DNA of 54,265 nucleotides from Comamonadaceae bacterium (GTDB taxonomy: Bacteria; Pseudomonadota; Gammaproteobacteria; Burkholderiales; Burkholderiaceae_C): assembly GCA_947450765.1 (NCBI GenBank), contig CANFXC010000012.1, positions 1 to 54,265 on the forward strand, in the 5' to 3' direction. Under the pieces are notes generated by a model. It was not told the origin of the DNA. It made no database searches and saw only the letters and a program-made list of their open reading frames with translations. This document shows, piece after piece, positions 7,962-16,163 of the stretch. Numbering within the stretch: the stretch's first letter is position 1; each line of letters opens with the position of its first letter. Position numbers and translations under genes: made by a program.

Positions 7962-8264
7962 TTAGCCAGCCAACGATTCCGGCGCGGCCATGCGCTTGAT
8001 GCGCTTGCGGTCTTTGGCGGTCTGGCGTGCAGTCCATAAATCCCGCTGGGTTTGCAGCGCCAGCCAGTAGCCCGCTGTCGTGCCCAACGCTTCGGACAGG
8101 CGCAAATCCATGTCGGCAGAGACGGCGGCGTGACCGTGCAGCACGCGCGACAGCATGACCCGGCTGATACCGATATAGGCAGCGAAGCCGGTCACGCTGA
8201 CGCTCAGGTCATCCAGCCAACCGGTCAGCAGTTCGCCGGGATGTGCAGGGTTGTGCATGTTCAT
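7962..8264 (-). CDS. higA: HigA-type antitoxin, XRE helix-turn-helix
   Basis: 100 residues from the ATG at 8264, chosen because MHNPAHPGELL is the characteristic HigA start; the frame is open to 8321 but the extra residues are atypical. The protein has the XRE helix-turn-helix of HigA antitoxins (VTGFAAYIGISRVMLSRVLHG) followed by the conserved SADMDLRLSEALGT...YWLALQ part. It should neutralise HigB and repress its own operon. The toxin gene lies 10 bp upstream, the toxin-first order typical of higBA. Position beside the integrase suggests a stabilising role for the element. Confidence 0.88.
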   Translation of the reverse strand: MNMHNPAHPGELLTGWLDDLSVSVTGFAAYIGISRVMLSRVLHGHAAVSADMDLRLSEALGTTAGYWLALQTQRDLWTARQTAKDRKRIKRMAAPESLAG

Positions 8265-8274
8265 GATTTGCCTC

Positions 8275-8553
8275 TCAATGGTAATCCAAATAATCCAGCA
8301 GTTCAACGTCCGCACCGACAAACCGGAAAGCCAGTCGCCAATTGGCTTGCACGGTCACCGCATAAAACCCGGCACGGTCGCCAGACAAACCATGCAAGCG
8401 CCACGACGGACGGCTCAGGTCTTGCGGCGCACTGGCAACGCTCAGAGCGGTCAGCAACTCGCGCAGGCGCTTGGCGTGAATGGGTTGAATGCCCGCCATG
8501 CGGCCAGTCTTGAAGTACGCTTCAAGGCCTTTGTGTCGGAATGACAGAATCAT
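8275..8553 (-). CDS. higB: HigB-type toxin, RelE superfamily mRNA interferase
   Basis: 92 residues, the usual size. It begins with ILSFRHKGLEAYF and carries the HigB segments HAKRLRELLTAL, WRLHGLSGDRAGFYAVTVQANWRLAFRF and a C-terminal DYLDYH. Family members bind the ribosome and cut translated mRNA; the antitoxin blocks this. It starts only 25 bp after the integrase stop, so read-through from int could express the pair. An intact module is expected to penalise loss of the element, which is inference. Confidence 0.9.
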   Translation of the reverse strand: MILSFRHKGLEAYFKTGRMAGIQPIHAKRLRELLTALSVASAPQDLSRPSWRLHGLSGDRAGFYAVTVQANWRLAFRFVGADVELLDYLDYH

Positions 8554-8578
8554 AAACTGTTAAGCCTTGATTTACAAG

Positions 8579-9976
8579 TCAGTGATTTACGACGCGCAGC
8601 GCACCGGGTGCAACCTTGGCGTCGAACACAATCCCGGCCTGTTCCAGAATGTGCGCTTCAATCTGTGCGAGGTATGGCCTCAGGGCATCAATGGAACGCG
8701 GCCGGTAACCCTCTGCAATTGAATCGGGCGAATGGCCCATCACTTGCGCAATCGCGCCAGCGGGTGCACCGGCAGCTTCACCCAGCAGCGAGAACGAACG
8801 ACGCAGCCCGTGGATGGTCAGCTTCACGACACCCGCGTGTTTGTTCACCTTGCTGAAATTGGAGCGGGGTTCCTCGATATGCCCGCTGGCAGACTTGGCG
8901 GCAAAAACGAACGGGTTCGCTCTGCCATCCTTGTTCGTCACGCGCGGCAGGGTTGCCAGCATTTGCGCCAGATACGGCGACAAGGGAATAATCCGGGTGT
9001 CGTTCACCTTGTCGGCCAGTGTCAGACGGCTCCACCTGAAATCCACGTCTTCCCAGCGCAGCCCGGCCATTTCCTCACGGCGTGCGCCAGTCAGCACCAG
9101 CGCCTTCAAGTAGGTAGCAATCGTGCGATTCCCCAGCATTTCAGCGCCAGCGAACCAGCCGGGCAACTGCGCCACCTCTAGGCAATCTTTGCGCTTGTTC
9201 GCCTTGGTGCTGGGTAGTGAGTCGAGAATCGCGGGGGCGCCTCCTGCTGCGCGGTTCACAAGGCTTCGGTATTCTGGTTTGCTTGCAGCCCAACGCAGGA
9301 ATCCGCGAAACATCATCAAGGCGCGCGCGGCATAGTCCGGCCCCTTCTTCGCTTCGTCGTCGTGCCACGCCTTCAGTGTGTCTTCGTTTATCTGGGTTAA
9401 CTGCTGCGCCAGCAACGGGTAGAGCGGCCCCACTCGCGTGACGCCCTGCCCTCGCACCTTCTTAACGCCACCGGGTGACGACATAAGAATAATGTCAGCA
9501 CGGTAGCGCGGCTTCCAGGCTGGGCGGCGCTTAGGTTTGCCTTCAGCTAAGTACTGCTGCCACAGGTCGCCCACGGTGAGGGCTTGAGCTTTGTCTGCCT
9601 TTGCTTTGGTGGCGGCTGCGGTGACTTTGTTTTCTTTGGCGGCTAGCGCGTCGCGCTTTAGGTCGCGAGGGTCTTTGCCATCGTCTATCAGGCGTTGGAG
9701 TGATTTAGCCTTGCTACGAACTCCCTGAATTACTGCCTCGCTCCCGTCGGGCGCAACCCGCTTGCTGTCCTCTAATTGCCATACGTCAGGGCTTCCTATC
9801 GTCAATCGAATGGTTTTCCCTTGGTACACGCTCTGAAACACATAGGCCGGTTCACCCGCTGGAGTAGTACGTAATCCCAGCCCCGGCGCAGTTAAGTCCC
9901 AAAGAAAAGCCTGCTTTTTATCGGACGGGCATTTGAAATCGGCAACCTTGGGGCCGGTGAACGTAATCTTTCCCAT
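8579..9976 (-). CDS. int: Tyrosine recombinase integrase, P4-like
   Basis: 465 residues. N-terminal arm-binding domain (about 1-90, including WDLTAPGLGLRTTPAG), a Lys/Ala-rich linker (105-135), core-binding domain (135-230) and catalytic domain (260-440). Catalytic residues visible: R299 in TGARREE, K323, H389 and R392 in IHGLRRS, H415 in MGH, and nucleophile Y424. The ATG has AAGGGG at good spacing. The gene reads away from the right attachment repeat 184 bp upstream and should mediate integration into and excision from tRNA-Thr. All catalytic residues are present, so it looks functional. Confidence 0.93.
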   Translation of the reverse strand: MGKITFTGPKVADFKCPSDKKQAFLWDLTAPGLGLRTTPAGEPAYVFQSVYQGKTIRLTIGSPDVWQLEDSKRVAPDGSEAVIQGVRSKAKSLQRLIDDGKDPRDLKRDALAAKENKVTAAATKAKADKAQALTVGDLWQQYLAEGKPKRRPAWKPRYRADIILMSSPGGVKKVRGQGVTRVGPLYPLLAQQLTQINEDTLKAWHDDEAKKGPDYAARALMMFRGFLRWAASKPEYRSLVNRAAGGAPAILDSLPSTKANKRKDCLEVAQLPGWFAGAEMLGNRTIATYLKALVLTGARREEMAGLRWEDVDFRWSRLTLADKVNDTRIIPLSPYLAQMLATLPRVTNKDGRANPFVFAAKSASGHIEEPRSNFSKVNKHAGVVKLTIHGLRRSFSLLGEAAGAPAGAIAQVMGHSPDSIAEGYRPRSIDALRPYLAQIEAHILEQAGIVFDAKVAPGALRVVNH

Positions 9977-9995
9977 GGTGACCCCTTGGCTGGTC

Positions 9996-10026
9996 TTACA
10001 TCGTCACGATGTAACGGCGGATGTAA
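9996..10026. promoter_or_regulatory. Putative right arm-type sites / int operator
   Basis: TTACATCG (9996-10003) and CGATGTAA (10007-10014) form a perfect 8-bp inverted repeat with a 3-nt spacer, and a further GATGTAA follows in direct orientation to 10026. The 10007-10026 part is identical to 3580-3599 at the other end. It starts 20 bp upstream of the integrase ATG, so it could serve both recombination and autoregulation. Confidence 0.55.
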
Positions 10027-10160
10027 GAACATTTTTCGAATATTGAGCAATTTTAATCAACATCATGACTGGCTACCCATCCAGTACAAATCACGTAAGT
10101 TGTTGATTTACATATATTCTACTACTTCAATCAACATGGACAAATACAGTTATTCCATCA

Positions 10161-10252
10161 TTCGTAAGGAGAAGGTCGTCAGTTCGACTCCGACAAGTGG
10201 CACCAATCAACATCAAGGTTTGTTGCTATTCATTTAGCAGCAGACCTTTTTT
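10161..10252 (+). repeat. attR: 92-bp direct repeat, right end of the element
   Basis: Identical to 3479-3570. It holds the 3' part of tRNA-Thr from the anticodon loop plus terminator, but not the 5' half, so it is not a second tRNA gene. One extra T follows compared with the left copy. Confidence 0.92.
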
Positions 10253-10394
10253 TGTGCGCATACCTGCGCTGTGCCGCCCGCAGCACACGGTTTTGTACCG
10301 TTTCGTCACCAAGCAAAAAATCAGCACTGCAGCCGTATCGGTGTTTGCCGACGCGCAGTTCAACAACAAACTGGGTCCCCACCGCCAAGGTCAT
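10230..10394 (-). CDS. Possible 54-residue basic protein overlapping attR (weak)
   Basis: A leftward frame starting MTLAVGTQFVVEL and ending AQRRYAHKKRSAAK, with its stop inside the right attachment repeat. The frame stays open a further 14 codons upstream without a clear ATG before a TGA, so it may be the C-terminal relic of a longer gene whose tail was changed when the terminator sequence was joined to it. No family recognised. Confidence 0.25.
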   Translation of the reverse strand: MTLAVGTQFVVELRVGKHRYGCSADFLLGDETVQNRVLRAAQRRYAHKKRSAAK

Positions 10395-10752
10395 CACAGA
10401 ACGTTGGCTCTCGTCCTTGTTGTTGGTGATGTCACAAAATCATACGCACCTAGCACGGCACCATTCCACCAATGTTGCCCGAGACCTTCAAGGCGACTCA
10501 GCCCGTTAAAACAAAGTTTCGGCTTTGGGTGCCGGAGTGCATTTGATCCGGCGGAGTTAACTTTGCATTGACACGAACAGCCTAGCCGACGTCAACACCC
10601 GTACTCAAACACGAAGTACTCCCATATCAAGGAGACTTTTGCAGATGTTAATTGTCAATAAAGTAATAGTTGGTAAAAACACCTGATGAGACATTGCGAC
10701 AAAACTTTGTAATTTAAATTCACAACTCCTTATCAATTTTTGGAGAATGTTC
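10395..10752. other. Intergenic region upstream of the pilus operon
   Basis: No convincing gene. Nested inverted repeats occur at 10512-10565 (outer CAAAGTT/AACTTTG, inner GCCGGA/TCCGGC with a 10-nt loop). The final 130 bp are AT-rich and presumably carry the pilus promoter, but no clear -35/-10 pair could be assigned. Confidence 0.45.
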
Positions 10753-11292
10753 ATGAAATTTCGCACTTTTACGTCTGTCGTTATCGCCGCCATTTTGGCT
10801 CCAACTGTGTATGCAACCGCGGCGATAGGGGCCACAGTGCCTCAAACCTTCACGGTCAGCACCACGTTTACCCCGGGCTGTGTCACTAACAATGCAGCGC
10901 CCTCCACCATTGATTTTGGTGCCTACACGGCCTACGGCACGGCGGCCAATACAGCGCCAACCACAACGGTTAGTTTCAAATGCTCGCGCGCTTTCACAAT
11001 TGTCAGCGCCGTCTTTGACACCTCAGGTACCGTCGCCAGCAGCGGGGCAGCTGGGGCCAACCCGACGGCTGGCGGTGTGGTCGCCGGTTTGCAGTACACC
11101 TTGGCCACTGCCGCAGGGGTTAAATCCACCACGGGTACGGCTGCCAGTGCAACCTCGACGGGAACCGGCGACGTGTTTTCCTACGTAGTCACAGGCACGA
11201 TGGCCGGTGGTCAAGCAGGTTGTACCAACGCAGGTAATTCCGGCGACAGTTGCACGGCAACCCAGACCCGCACCCTGACCGTCTCGTACTGA
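10753..11292 (+). CDS. Spore-coat-U-type pilin, putative major subunit
   Basis: 179 residues from the second ATG (10753), chosen because GGAGA sits 6 nt before it; the ATG at 10747 is too close to that site. A signal peptide (about 1-27) is followed by a Gly/Ala/Thr-rich SCPU domain with the paired cysteines CVTN...FKCS, a later C...C pair near the end, and the C-terminal strand TRTLTVSY typical of subunits assembled by donor-strand exchange. First gene of a Csu-like archaic chaperone-usher operon, and probably the main rod subunit. Confidence 0.8.
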   Translation: MKFRTFTSVVIAAILAPTVYATAAIGATVPQTFTVSTTFTPGCVTNNAAPSTIDFGAYTAYGTAANTAPTTTVSFKCSRAFTIVSAVFDTSGTVASSGAAGANPTAGGVVAGLQYTLATAAGVKSTTGTAASATSTGTGDVFSYVVTGTMAGGQAGCTNAGNSGDSCTATQTRTLTVSY

Positions 11293-11316
11293 CAGGTCAC
11301 TGGGGTAAGTGCAAAT

Positions 11317-11763
11317 ATGGTCTCAGCACTGCTGACTTATTCCTCGGCTCGCTCTGCGAGTTGTGTGGGACATCCAAGAGCAATTGCACTTGCTGTTGGA
11401 CTGGGACTCAGTGCCTTAATGCCGTTGCAGGCACAGGCAGGACAAGCCAGCACAGACCTGCAAATACGCGTGACCGGGGCGCCCTCCGCTCCGGTTCGCG
11501 TCTTTTGCAATAGCCAGGCAGGCGCCGGAAGTTACGGCGCAACCGTCACCGTGGTTTGTTCCACAGGTTCAGTCGTCGGCATCGCAGGGCCTGGCAGCTT
11601 CACTGCTATCAATGGTGGCGCTTATCGGTACCTGCTGCAGGTCACGCGAGGCAATCAGACCATTGGCGAGATTGATACGCAAACCGGCACCGGAACAATC
11701 ACTGGCTGGCAAGTCGTCAAACTCGAAAATCAAGAATACGTTGAACTCACTTTAGGTTGGTAA
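11317..11763 (+). CDS. Small exported protein of the pilus operon
   Basis: 148 residues with a long leader (hydrophobic part about residues 23-41, cleavage likely after AQA) and a mature domain of about 105 residues rich in Gly, Thr and Val, with two cysteines and a C-terminal beta-strand YVELTLGW. Probably a minor pilin filling the CsuA/CsuB place, though it lacks a clear SCPU signature. It lies 24 bp after the pilin gene and 6 bp before the chaperone gene. The start is uncertain; a GTG within the leader would shorten the signal peptide. Confidence 0.55.
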   Translation: MVSALLTYSSARSASCVGHPRAIALAVGLGLSALMPLQAQAGQASTDLQIRVTGAPSAPVRVFCNSQAGAGSYGATVTVVCSTGSVVGIAGPGSFTAINGGAYRYLLQVTRGNQTIGEIDTQTGTGTITGWQVVKLENQEYVELTLGW

Positions 11764-11769
11764 TGAAGT

Positions 11770-12540
11770 ATGAAGTCCCTACACACCCTGCCTTTATCAT
11801 TGCGAAAAACAGGCGCTCTCGCATTGTCAGCTTGCGCAGCTTTCACCCTGATACTGCCGGTCACGCAGACGCATGCAGGACAGTTTTCGGTCGCCCCATT
11901 GCGTATCCAGATGGCAGCCCGAGATCGGGCAACAGCCATCACACTCACCAATGAAGGCGACACCGACCTGGTGATGCAGGCGGATATTTACCAGTGGAAG
12001 CAAAAACCTGACGGGCAGGACGACTTGCAACTCAGTGAGGACATGATTCTCTCACCGCCCATCCTCAAGTTGCCGCCGCATTCACGCCAAGTCGTGCGTT
12101 TGGCCAGGCTACGTCCGGTACCAAGTGGCGAACAACAGACCTACCGACTCATCGTTCGCGAAATCCCTGAAGCCCAAGTCACTGAGGGTGCAGTGAAGTT
12201 GCAAATTGCCATGGCTTTTTCCTTGCCGATCTTCATTTCCCCTCCGGGGTCAAAGCGTGAGTTGCTGTGTACGGCAGAGCGTAGCGCATCCAACAGCGTT
12301 CGCGCCTTCTGTGAAAACCAAGGCAACGCCTATGCGCAGCCAATTGACTTTGTGCTCAAAGGTGCAGACGGCACCAAACTGGCAGCTAAAGCGGCTGGCG
12401 GGTATGTCCTGCCCGGCATCCGCCGTGGTTTTGATTTGTTGGCACCGACAAGCGACAGGATTCCAGCCGGGGCCGCCCAGCTGGTGGTGCAGCAAGACAC
12501 AGGCGCCGTACAAACCTTTGAAGTCACCATTCCCGAGTAA
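11770..12540 (+). CDS. Periplasmic pilus chaperone, PapD/CsuC-like
   Basis: 256 residues. A signal peptide (about 1-35, cleavage near HAG) is followed by two immunoglobulin-like domains. The first contains the family segments SVAPLRIQMAARDRATAITLTNEGD and the conserved ILKLPPHSRQVVRLAR strand; the second starts near the FSLPIFI segment. Chaperones of this type hold subunits in the periplasm and deliver them to the usher, completing the subunit fold with their G1 strand. It lies directly upstream of the usher gene (7 bp), as in other Csu-like operons. Confidence 0.88.
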   Translation: MKSLHTLPLSLRKTGALALSACAAFTLILPVTQTHAGQFSVAPLRIQMAARDRATAITLTNEGDTDLVMQADIYQWKQKPDGQDDLQLSEDMILSPPILKLPPHSRQVVRLARLRPVPSGEQQTYRLIVREIPEAQVTEGAVKLQIAMAFSLPIFISPPGSKRELLCTAERSASNSVRAFCENQGNAYAQPIDFVLKGADGTKLAAKAAGGYVLPGIRRGFDLLAPTSDRIPAGAAQLVVQQDTGAVQTFEVTIPE

Positions 12541-12547
12541 CCGAAGG

Positions 12548-14953
12548 ATGACGCCACCACGGTACCGCTGCTTAGCAGCGGCTATCGCCGTAGGACTGTG
12601 CCCAACTGCCGGCGCAGTTGAGACAGCGAACCCGGGGCTGACTGCCATGTTTTCACCCACACCGATTGCCGAAAGCAGCAACGACCTGATGCGTCCGTTT
12701 GACGTCTCGGTCAATGGTGCCAAAGTCGGCGCCTGGGTCTTTGCAGAAAGAGCGGGCACGCTGTACGCACCGCAAGAAGCTTTTGACGAGTGGCGGGTTA
12801 AGCGCAACCCCAATGCGCTGAAAATTAACGTGCTCGGAAGCCCGTACTTTGCGATAGCGTCTGTCCCGGGATTTCAGGCCAAGATCGATGATGAAAATCA
12901 ATCCATTGAGCTTATTTTTTCGGCAGAAGCTTTCGCCGCAACAAGGCTGATGGAAGAGCGGCGTCCCAAACTGATTTTGGATCCGACCTTGCTCAGTGCC
13001 TTTGTGAACTATGACGTGAGCTACAACCGCAGTTACTTGAGAAACGCGCCGACATTGGAAAGTTTAGGGATGCTGGGTGAGCTTGGTTTTTCTAGTGGCT
13101 ACGGAGTTTTTACGAGCAGTTTTGCAGGACGCAACCTGACGAATGATCAAACACTGGGCGGCAGCGCTAATTGGGCAAGGCTGGAGACCAGCTTCGTCCG
13201 GAATTATCCGGATACCAATCAAACGCTTCGCTTGGGCGATGGGATGACCCGTCTTGGGATGCTGGGCAGACAAACTTATTTCGGCGGCGTTCAATTTGGC
13301 ACTAACTACGTCCTCAGTCCCGGCTTTGTCACACAGCCACAGCCCGCACTTAACGGCTTGTCATCCGCGCCCTCGACGGTGGAACTGTATGTCAATGATG
13401 TGCTGCGGCAGGTGTCTTCGGTTCCGACCGGCCCTTTTGCGTTGGAGAATTTACCCGTGCTGACCGGCAGCGGCGAGGCCAGATTGGTGGTGCGCGATTT
13501 GTTAGGCCGTGAGACCGTCGTGAGGCAATCTTTTTTTGCCAACACCAAACTTTTGGCGCCCGGACTTGACGACTGGAATCTGTCTACCGGACGTGTGCGA
13601 AGAAATCTGGGCACCGCGGAAAGTGACTATGGTGCGGGCTTTGGTGCCGGGCTATGGCGTCGTGGCATCAGCGACCGGCTGACTCTGGAAGGTCAAGCCG
13701 AAGCTACCGCCGCCCTGCGCCGCGGCAGCTTAGGGATGGTGACGACGCTGCCATGGCAAACATTGGGGCAAGCAGCGCTGGGTGCATCCAGCAGCCAGAC
13801 CGAGGGCCATGGTCGGCAATGGTTGCTAGGACTAGAAGCCCCCGGGCTAACGACCAGCGGCGCATTACAGGCACAAGGTGCGAGCGAGCATTTCAGGCAA
13901 CTCGGTTTGGGGACATCCGCGCCCCGGCTGCAGCTGGCGGGCAATATGAACTACATGAACCGAACACTCGGCGCCTTTGGCGTAGGTTTTGCAAACATCA
14001 ATTCATACGCCAATGCCACTCAAGCGGCGCAACGTATCACCACGGCTACCGGCAACTACGCCACCAAAATCTCAGACCGGGTCAGCCTCAGTGTTGTCCT
14101 CAGCAAAGTGATATCAGGTCCGCGAGGCACCGCGATTGGGGCAACGCTGGTGATTCCATTGGGTAACAAGATCATCAGCACAGCCTCCGTGCAACATCAT
14201 GACGGTGCCAATGACTTGCTGCTGACAGCCTCTAAAAACCAGGATCAGGATCAGCCCGTGAGCTGGCGACTGCTGGCTGGCAGACAAAGTGAAGTCAGTC
14301 GGGCTGAAGGCGGGCTTTACTACCTTGGACGCTACGGACAAATCAACGGCGACCTGAGTACAACTAACAACCAAACCGCCGTGCGATTGGGAGCCATGGG
14401 CGCGCTGGTGTTCGCTGAAAATAATCTCTTTGCATCGCAACGACTGGACGACAGCTTTGCTTTGGTTGAACTGGCTGGCTATCCCGATGTGGGTGTGGGT
14501 CTTGGCAGCTCCATGCTGACGCGAACAGACAGCAACGGCCTGGCCCTGCTGCCACGCTTGGTTCCTTACCAACAAAACTCCATTCGCTTGGACGCGTCGG
14601 AGGTGCCGCTCAGCGCTGAGCTCGACTCGATCGAAAGAATCGGTGTGCCACGCCAGCGCAGTGGCGTGAAGATTGTCTTTCCAGTTCGCGGTGGCCGGGC
14701 TGCTCTGCTGCGCATCGTGATGGACGATGGAGAGCCAGCGCCAGCTGGCGCGACGGTGAGCATTAGTGGCGATAGCGAGATTTTTTATGTCGCACGTCGT
14801 GGCGAGGCTTTTGTGTCCGGCTTACGAGCCAACAACCGTGTCACCCTTCACTGGCAGGAGCAGCAATGCAGCCTGCAGGTCGACTTGCCAGCGAAGTCCG
14901 CAGAAGATGTTGTTCGACTCGGGCCGTTGAAGTGCAAAGGGGTCAAGCGTTGA
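12548..14953 (+). CDS. Outer-membrane pilus usher, CsuD/FimD family
   Basis: 801 residues from the ATG at 12548, preceded by GAAGG; the frame is open much further upstream (to 12206) but that part overlaps the chaperone gene. Signal peptide about 1-23, N-terminal usher domain (about 40-150), a long beta-barrel region with the usual aromatic-rich strands and an internal plug (about 160-680), and C-terminal domains to residue 801. It forms the secretion pore for the pilus. The stop overlaps the start of the tip-protein gene (TTGA), suggesting translational coupling. Confidence 0.9.
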   Translation: MTPPRYRCLAAAIAVGLCPTAGAVETANPGLTAMFSPTPIAESSNDLMRPFDVSVNGAKVGAWVFAERAGTLYAPQEAFDEWRVKRNPNALKINVLGSPYFAIASVPGFQAKIDDENQSIELIFSAEAFAATRLMEERRPKLILDPTLLSAFVNYDVSYNRSYLRNAPTLESLGMLGELGFSSGYGVFTSSFAGRNLTNDQTLGGSANWARLETSFVRNYPDTNQTLRLGDGMTRLGMLGRQTYFGGVQFGTNYVLSPGFVTQPQPALNGLSSAPSTVELYVNDVLRQVSSVPTGPFALENLPVLTGSGEARLVVRDLLGRETVVRQSFFANTKLLAPGLDDWNLSTGRVRRNLGTAESDYGAGFGAGLWRRGISDRLTLEGQAEATAALRRGSLGMVTTLPWQTLGQAALGASSSQTEGHGRQWLLGLEAPGLTTSGALQAQGASEHFRQLGLGTSAPRLQLAGNMNYMNRTLGAFGVGFANINSYANATQAAQRITTATGNYATKISDRVSLSVVLSKVISGPRGTAIGATLVIPLGNKIISTASVQHHDGANDLLLTASKNQDQDQPVSWRLLAGRQSEVSRAEGGLYYLGRYGQINGDLSTTNNQTAVRLGAMGALVFAENNLFASQRLDDSFALVELAGYPDVGVGLGSSMLTRTDSNGLALLPRLVPYQQNSIRLDASEVPLSAELDSIERIGVPRQRSGVKIVFPVRGGRAALLRIVMDDGEPAPAGATVSISGDSEIFYVARRGEAFVSGLRANNRVTLHWQEQQCSLQVDLPAKSAEDVVRLGPLKCKGVKR

Positions 14954-15879
14954 TTCATTTTTACCGTCAGTCAGCGCGCCTACACGGCTTGAGGCTGCTC
15001 GCCATCTTGGCTGTTAGCGTGGGGGGATTGACAGCCCAAGCCGCCATCACTTGCAGCATCACACCACCATCGGCGGTCAATTTCGCTTATGTGGCCAATT
15101 CCGACAACACCAGTCCAGCCAATGTGCAGCAAGGCGCGGTCAGCGTGACCTGCACCAGAACATCGTCAGGCGATTCAACCTCACTGTCCCTCGCCGTCAG
15201 TGACGGGCTGAATAAAAACGGATCAACCAACAACGCTCAACTAGTTTCCGGCGGGAATAACTACAAAATCAGCTATGACTTCTTCAAGGATTCCGCCTGT
15301 AGCACCACTTGGGCAAACAACTCAAGCACGAGAATAAACGCCACGATTTCAAACACGACCCTGAATATGCCTGTGACCAGTACATTTCCGTACTGGGCCT
15401 GCAAACCCACAGCTCAGTCCATCAGCAGTTACCCCTCAGGGCAATACACAGACCGCGTGGATCTGACGCTTTACGCCGGCAGCAGCAACGCGGCGACTGC
15501 CGCTATTTATGTCAACCTCTACGCTCCAGCGGTGTGCAGCATCAGCAATGGCCCCAGCACCCTGACCTTCAGCTACAACGCCTTTAGCCCAACAGCTGTC
15601 TTTGCGGGCTCAAGCTTCAAGGCCAATTGCACCAATTTTTTACCGTACACCATGACGCTTGACCCGGTCTCGGGCGCGGTTGGCGGACTGCACTACACCT
15701 TGGGGTTAAGCCTGGACGCAGCAGGTACTGCGAGCAACACGGGGCCTACCAGTTTGTCCGCGCAGGGCAACGCCACCGGGTCTTCTACCCACTACATCAA
15801 CGGCTCCATGGACGCTGCACAGCCGGGCCAGAGCGGCACGATCGTGCCGCAAACCCACACACTGACCATCACCTACTGA
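14950..15879 (+). CDS. Two-domain spore-coat-U protein, putative pilus tip subunit
   Basis: 309 residues from a TTG at 14950 that overlaps the usher stop codon, with AAAGGGG at correct spacing before it; a longer ATG frame at 14866 lies wholly within the usher gene and is unlikely. Signal peptide about 1-38 (cleavage near AQA), then two successive SCPU-like domains starting at ITCSITPPSAVNFAY and VCSISNGPSTLTFSY, ending with the donor strand HTLTITY. The two-domain form at the operon end matches CsuE-type tip adhesins, so it probably contacts surfaces. Confidence 0.8.
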   Translation: MIHFYRQSARLHGLRLLAILAVSVGGLTAQAAITCSITPPSAVNFAYVANSDNTSPANVQQGAVSVTCTRTSSGDSTSLSLAVSDGLNKNGSTNNAQLVSGGNNYKISYDFFKDSACSTTWANNSSTRINATISNTTLNMPVTSTFPYWACKPTAQSISSYPSGQYTDRVDLTLYAGSSNAATAAIYVNLYAPAVCSISNGPSTLTFSYNAFSPTAVFAGSSFKANCTNFLPYTMTLDPVSGAVGGLHYTLGLSLDAAGTASNTGPTSLSAQGNATGSSTHYINGSMDAAQPGQSGTIVPQTHTLTITY

Positions 15880-16163
15880 GATGACCACGCGGCAGTGCCG
15901 AAGGACAGCAGGCGACGCGGCCTGATGATTTCTCGCCAACAAAACCAAATCCCTCGTTTGTCACCACTGCTGAGAACACACCGATCAAATGGTTAATACC
16001 TATGATCTAAATTATTAGAGATGTTAGGTAGCAGAATGAACTTGTTACTTGAAAAATTAAGATAACAAATGACAAGAAATGATGCTTCTCAGAAATCCAC
16101 ATGAATTCCTGCAGCAAGCAAAACGACAGTCATTTAGCTTTAAAAACCATACAGGAAATTAAA
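15880..16163. other. Intergenic region before the barrel gene
   Basis: No gene is seen. The last 180 bp are AT-rich and should hold the promoter of the outer-membrane protein gene at 16164. No strong terminator is visible after the pilus operon. Confidence 0.4.

Larger units (their letters stand above)
3479..10252. mobile_element. Integrative element in tRNA-Thr(CGU), about 6.7 kb
   Basis: The unit is bounded by 92-bp direct repeats. It carries a P4-like tyrosine integrase (8579-9976) next to the right repeat, a HigBA-type module, an AlpA/excisionase-like small protein, winged-helix replication-like genes and orphan cargo at the left end. Nearly all genes point left, away from the right repeat. 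The repeat-to-repeat distance is 6682 bp. No relaxase, conjugation, capsid or terminase genes are visible, so it is either a satellite-type or mobilisable island or a plasmid-like integrated element. Excision through the repeats would leave one intact tRNA gene. Confidence 0.88.

Noticed and set aside
10161..10236. Possible second tRNA-Thr
   Set aside because: Only the 3' half from the anticodon loop is present; no D arm or 5' acceptor strand. It is the right attachment repeat.
12206..12547. N-terminal extension of the usher
   Set aside because: Overlaps the chaperone gene; the ATG at 12548 with a ribosome site and signal peptide is the better start.
14866..14949. ATG extension of the tip protein
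   Set aside because: Encoded inside the usher end and gives an Arg-rich, non-signal leader; the TTG at 14950 gives a normal signal peptide.
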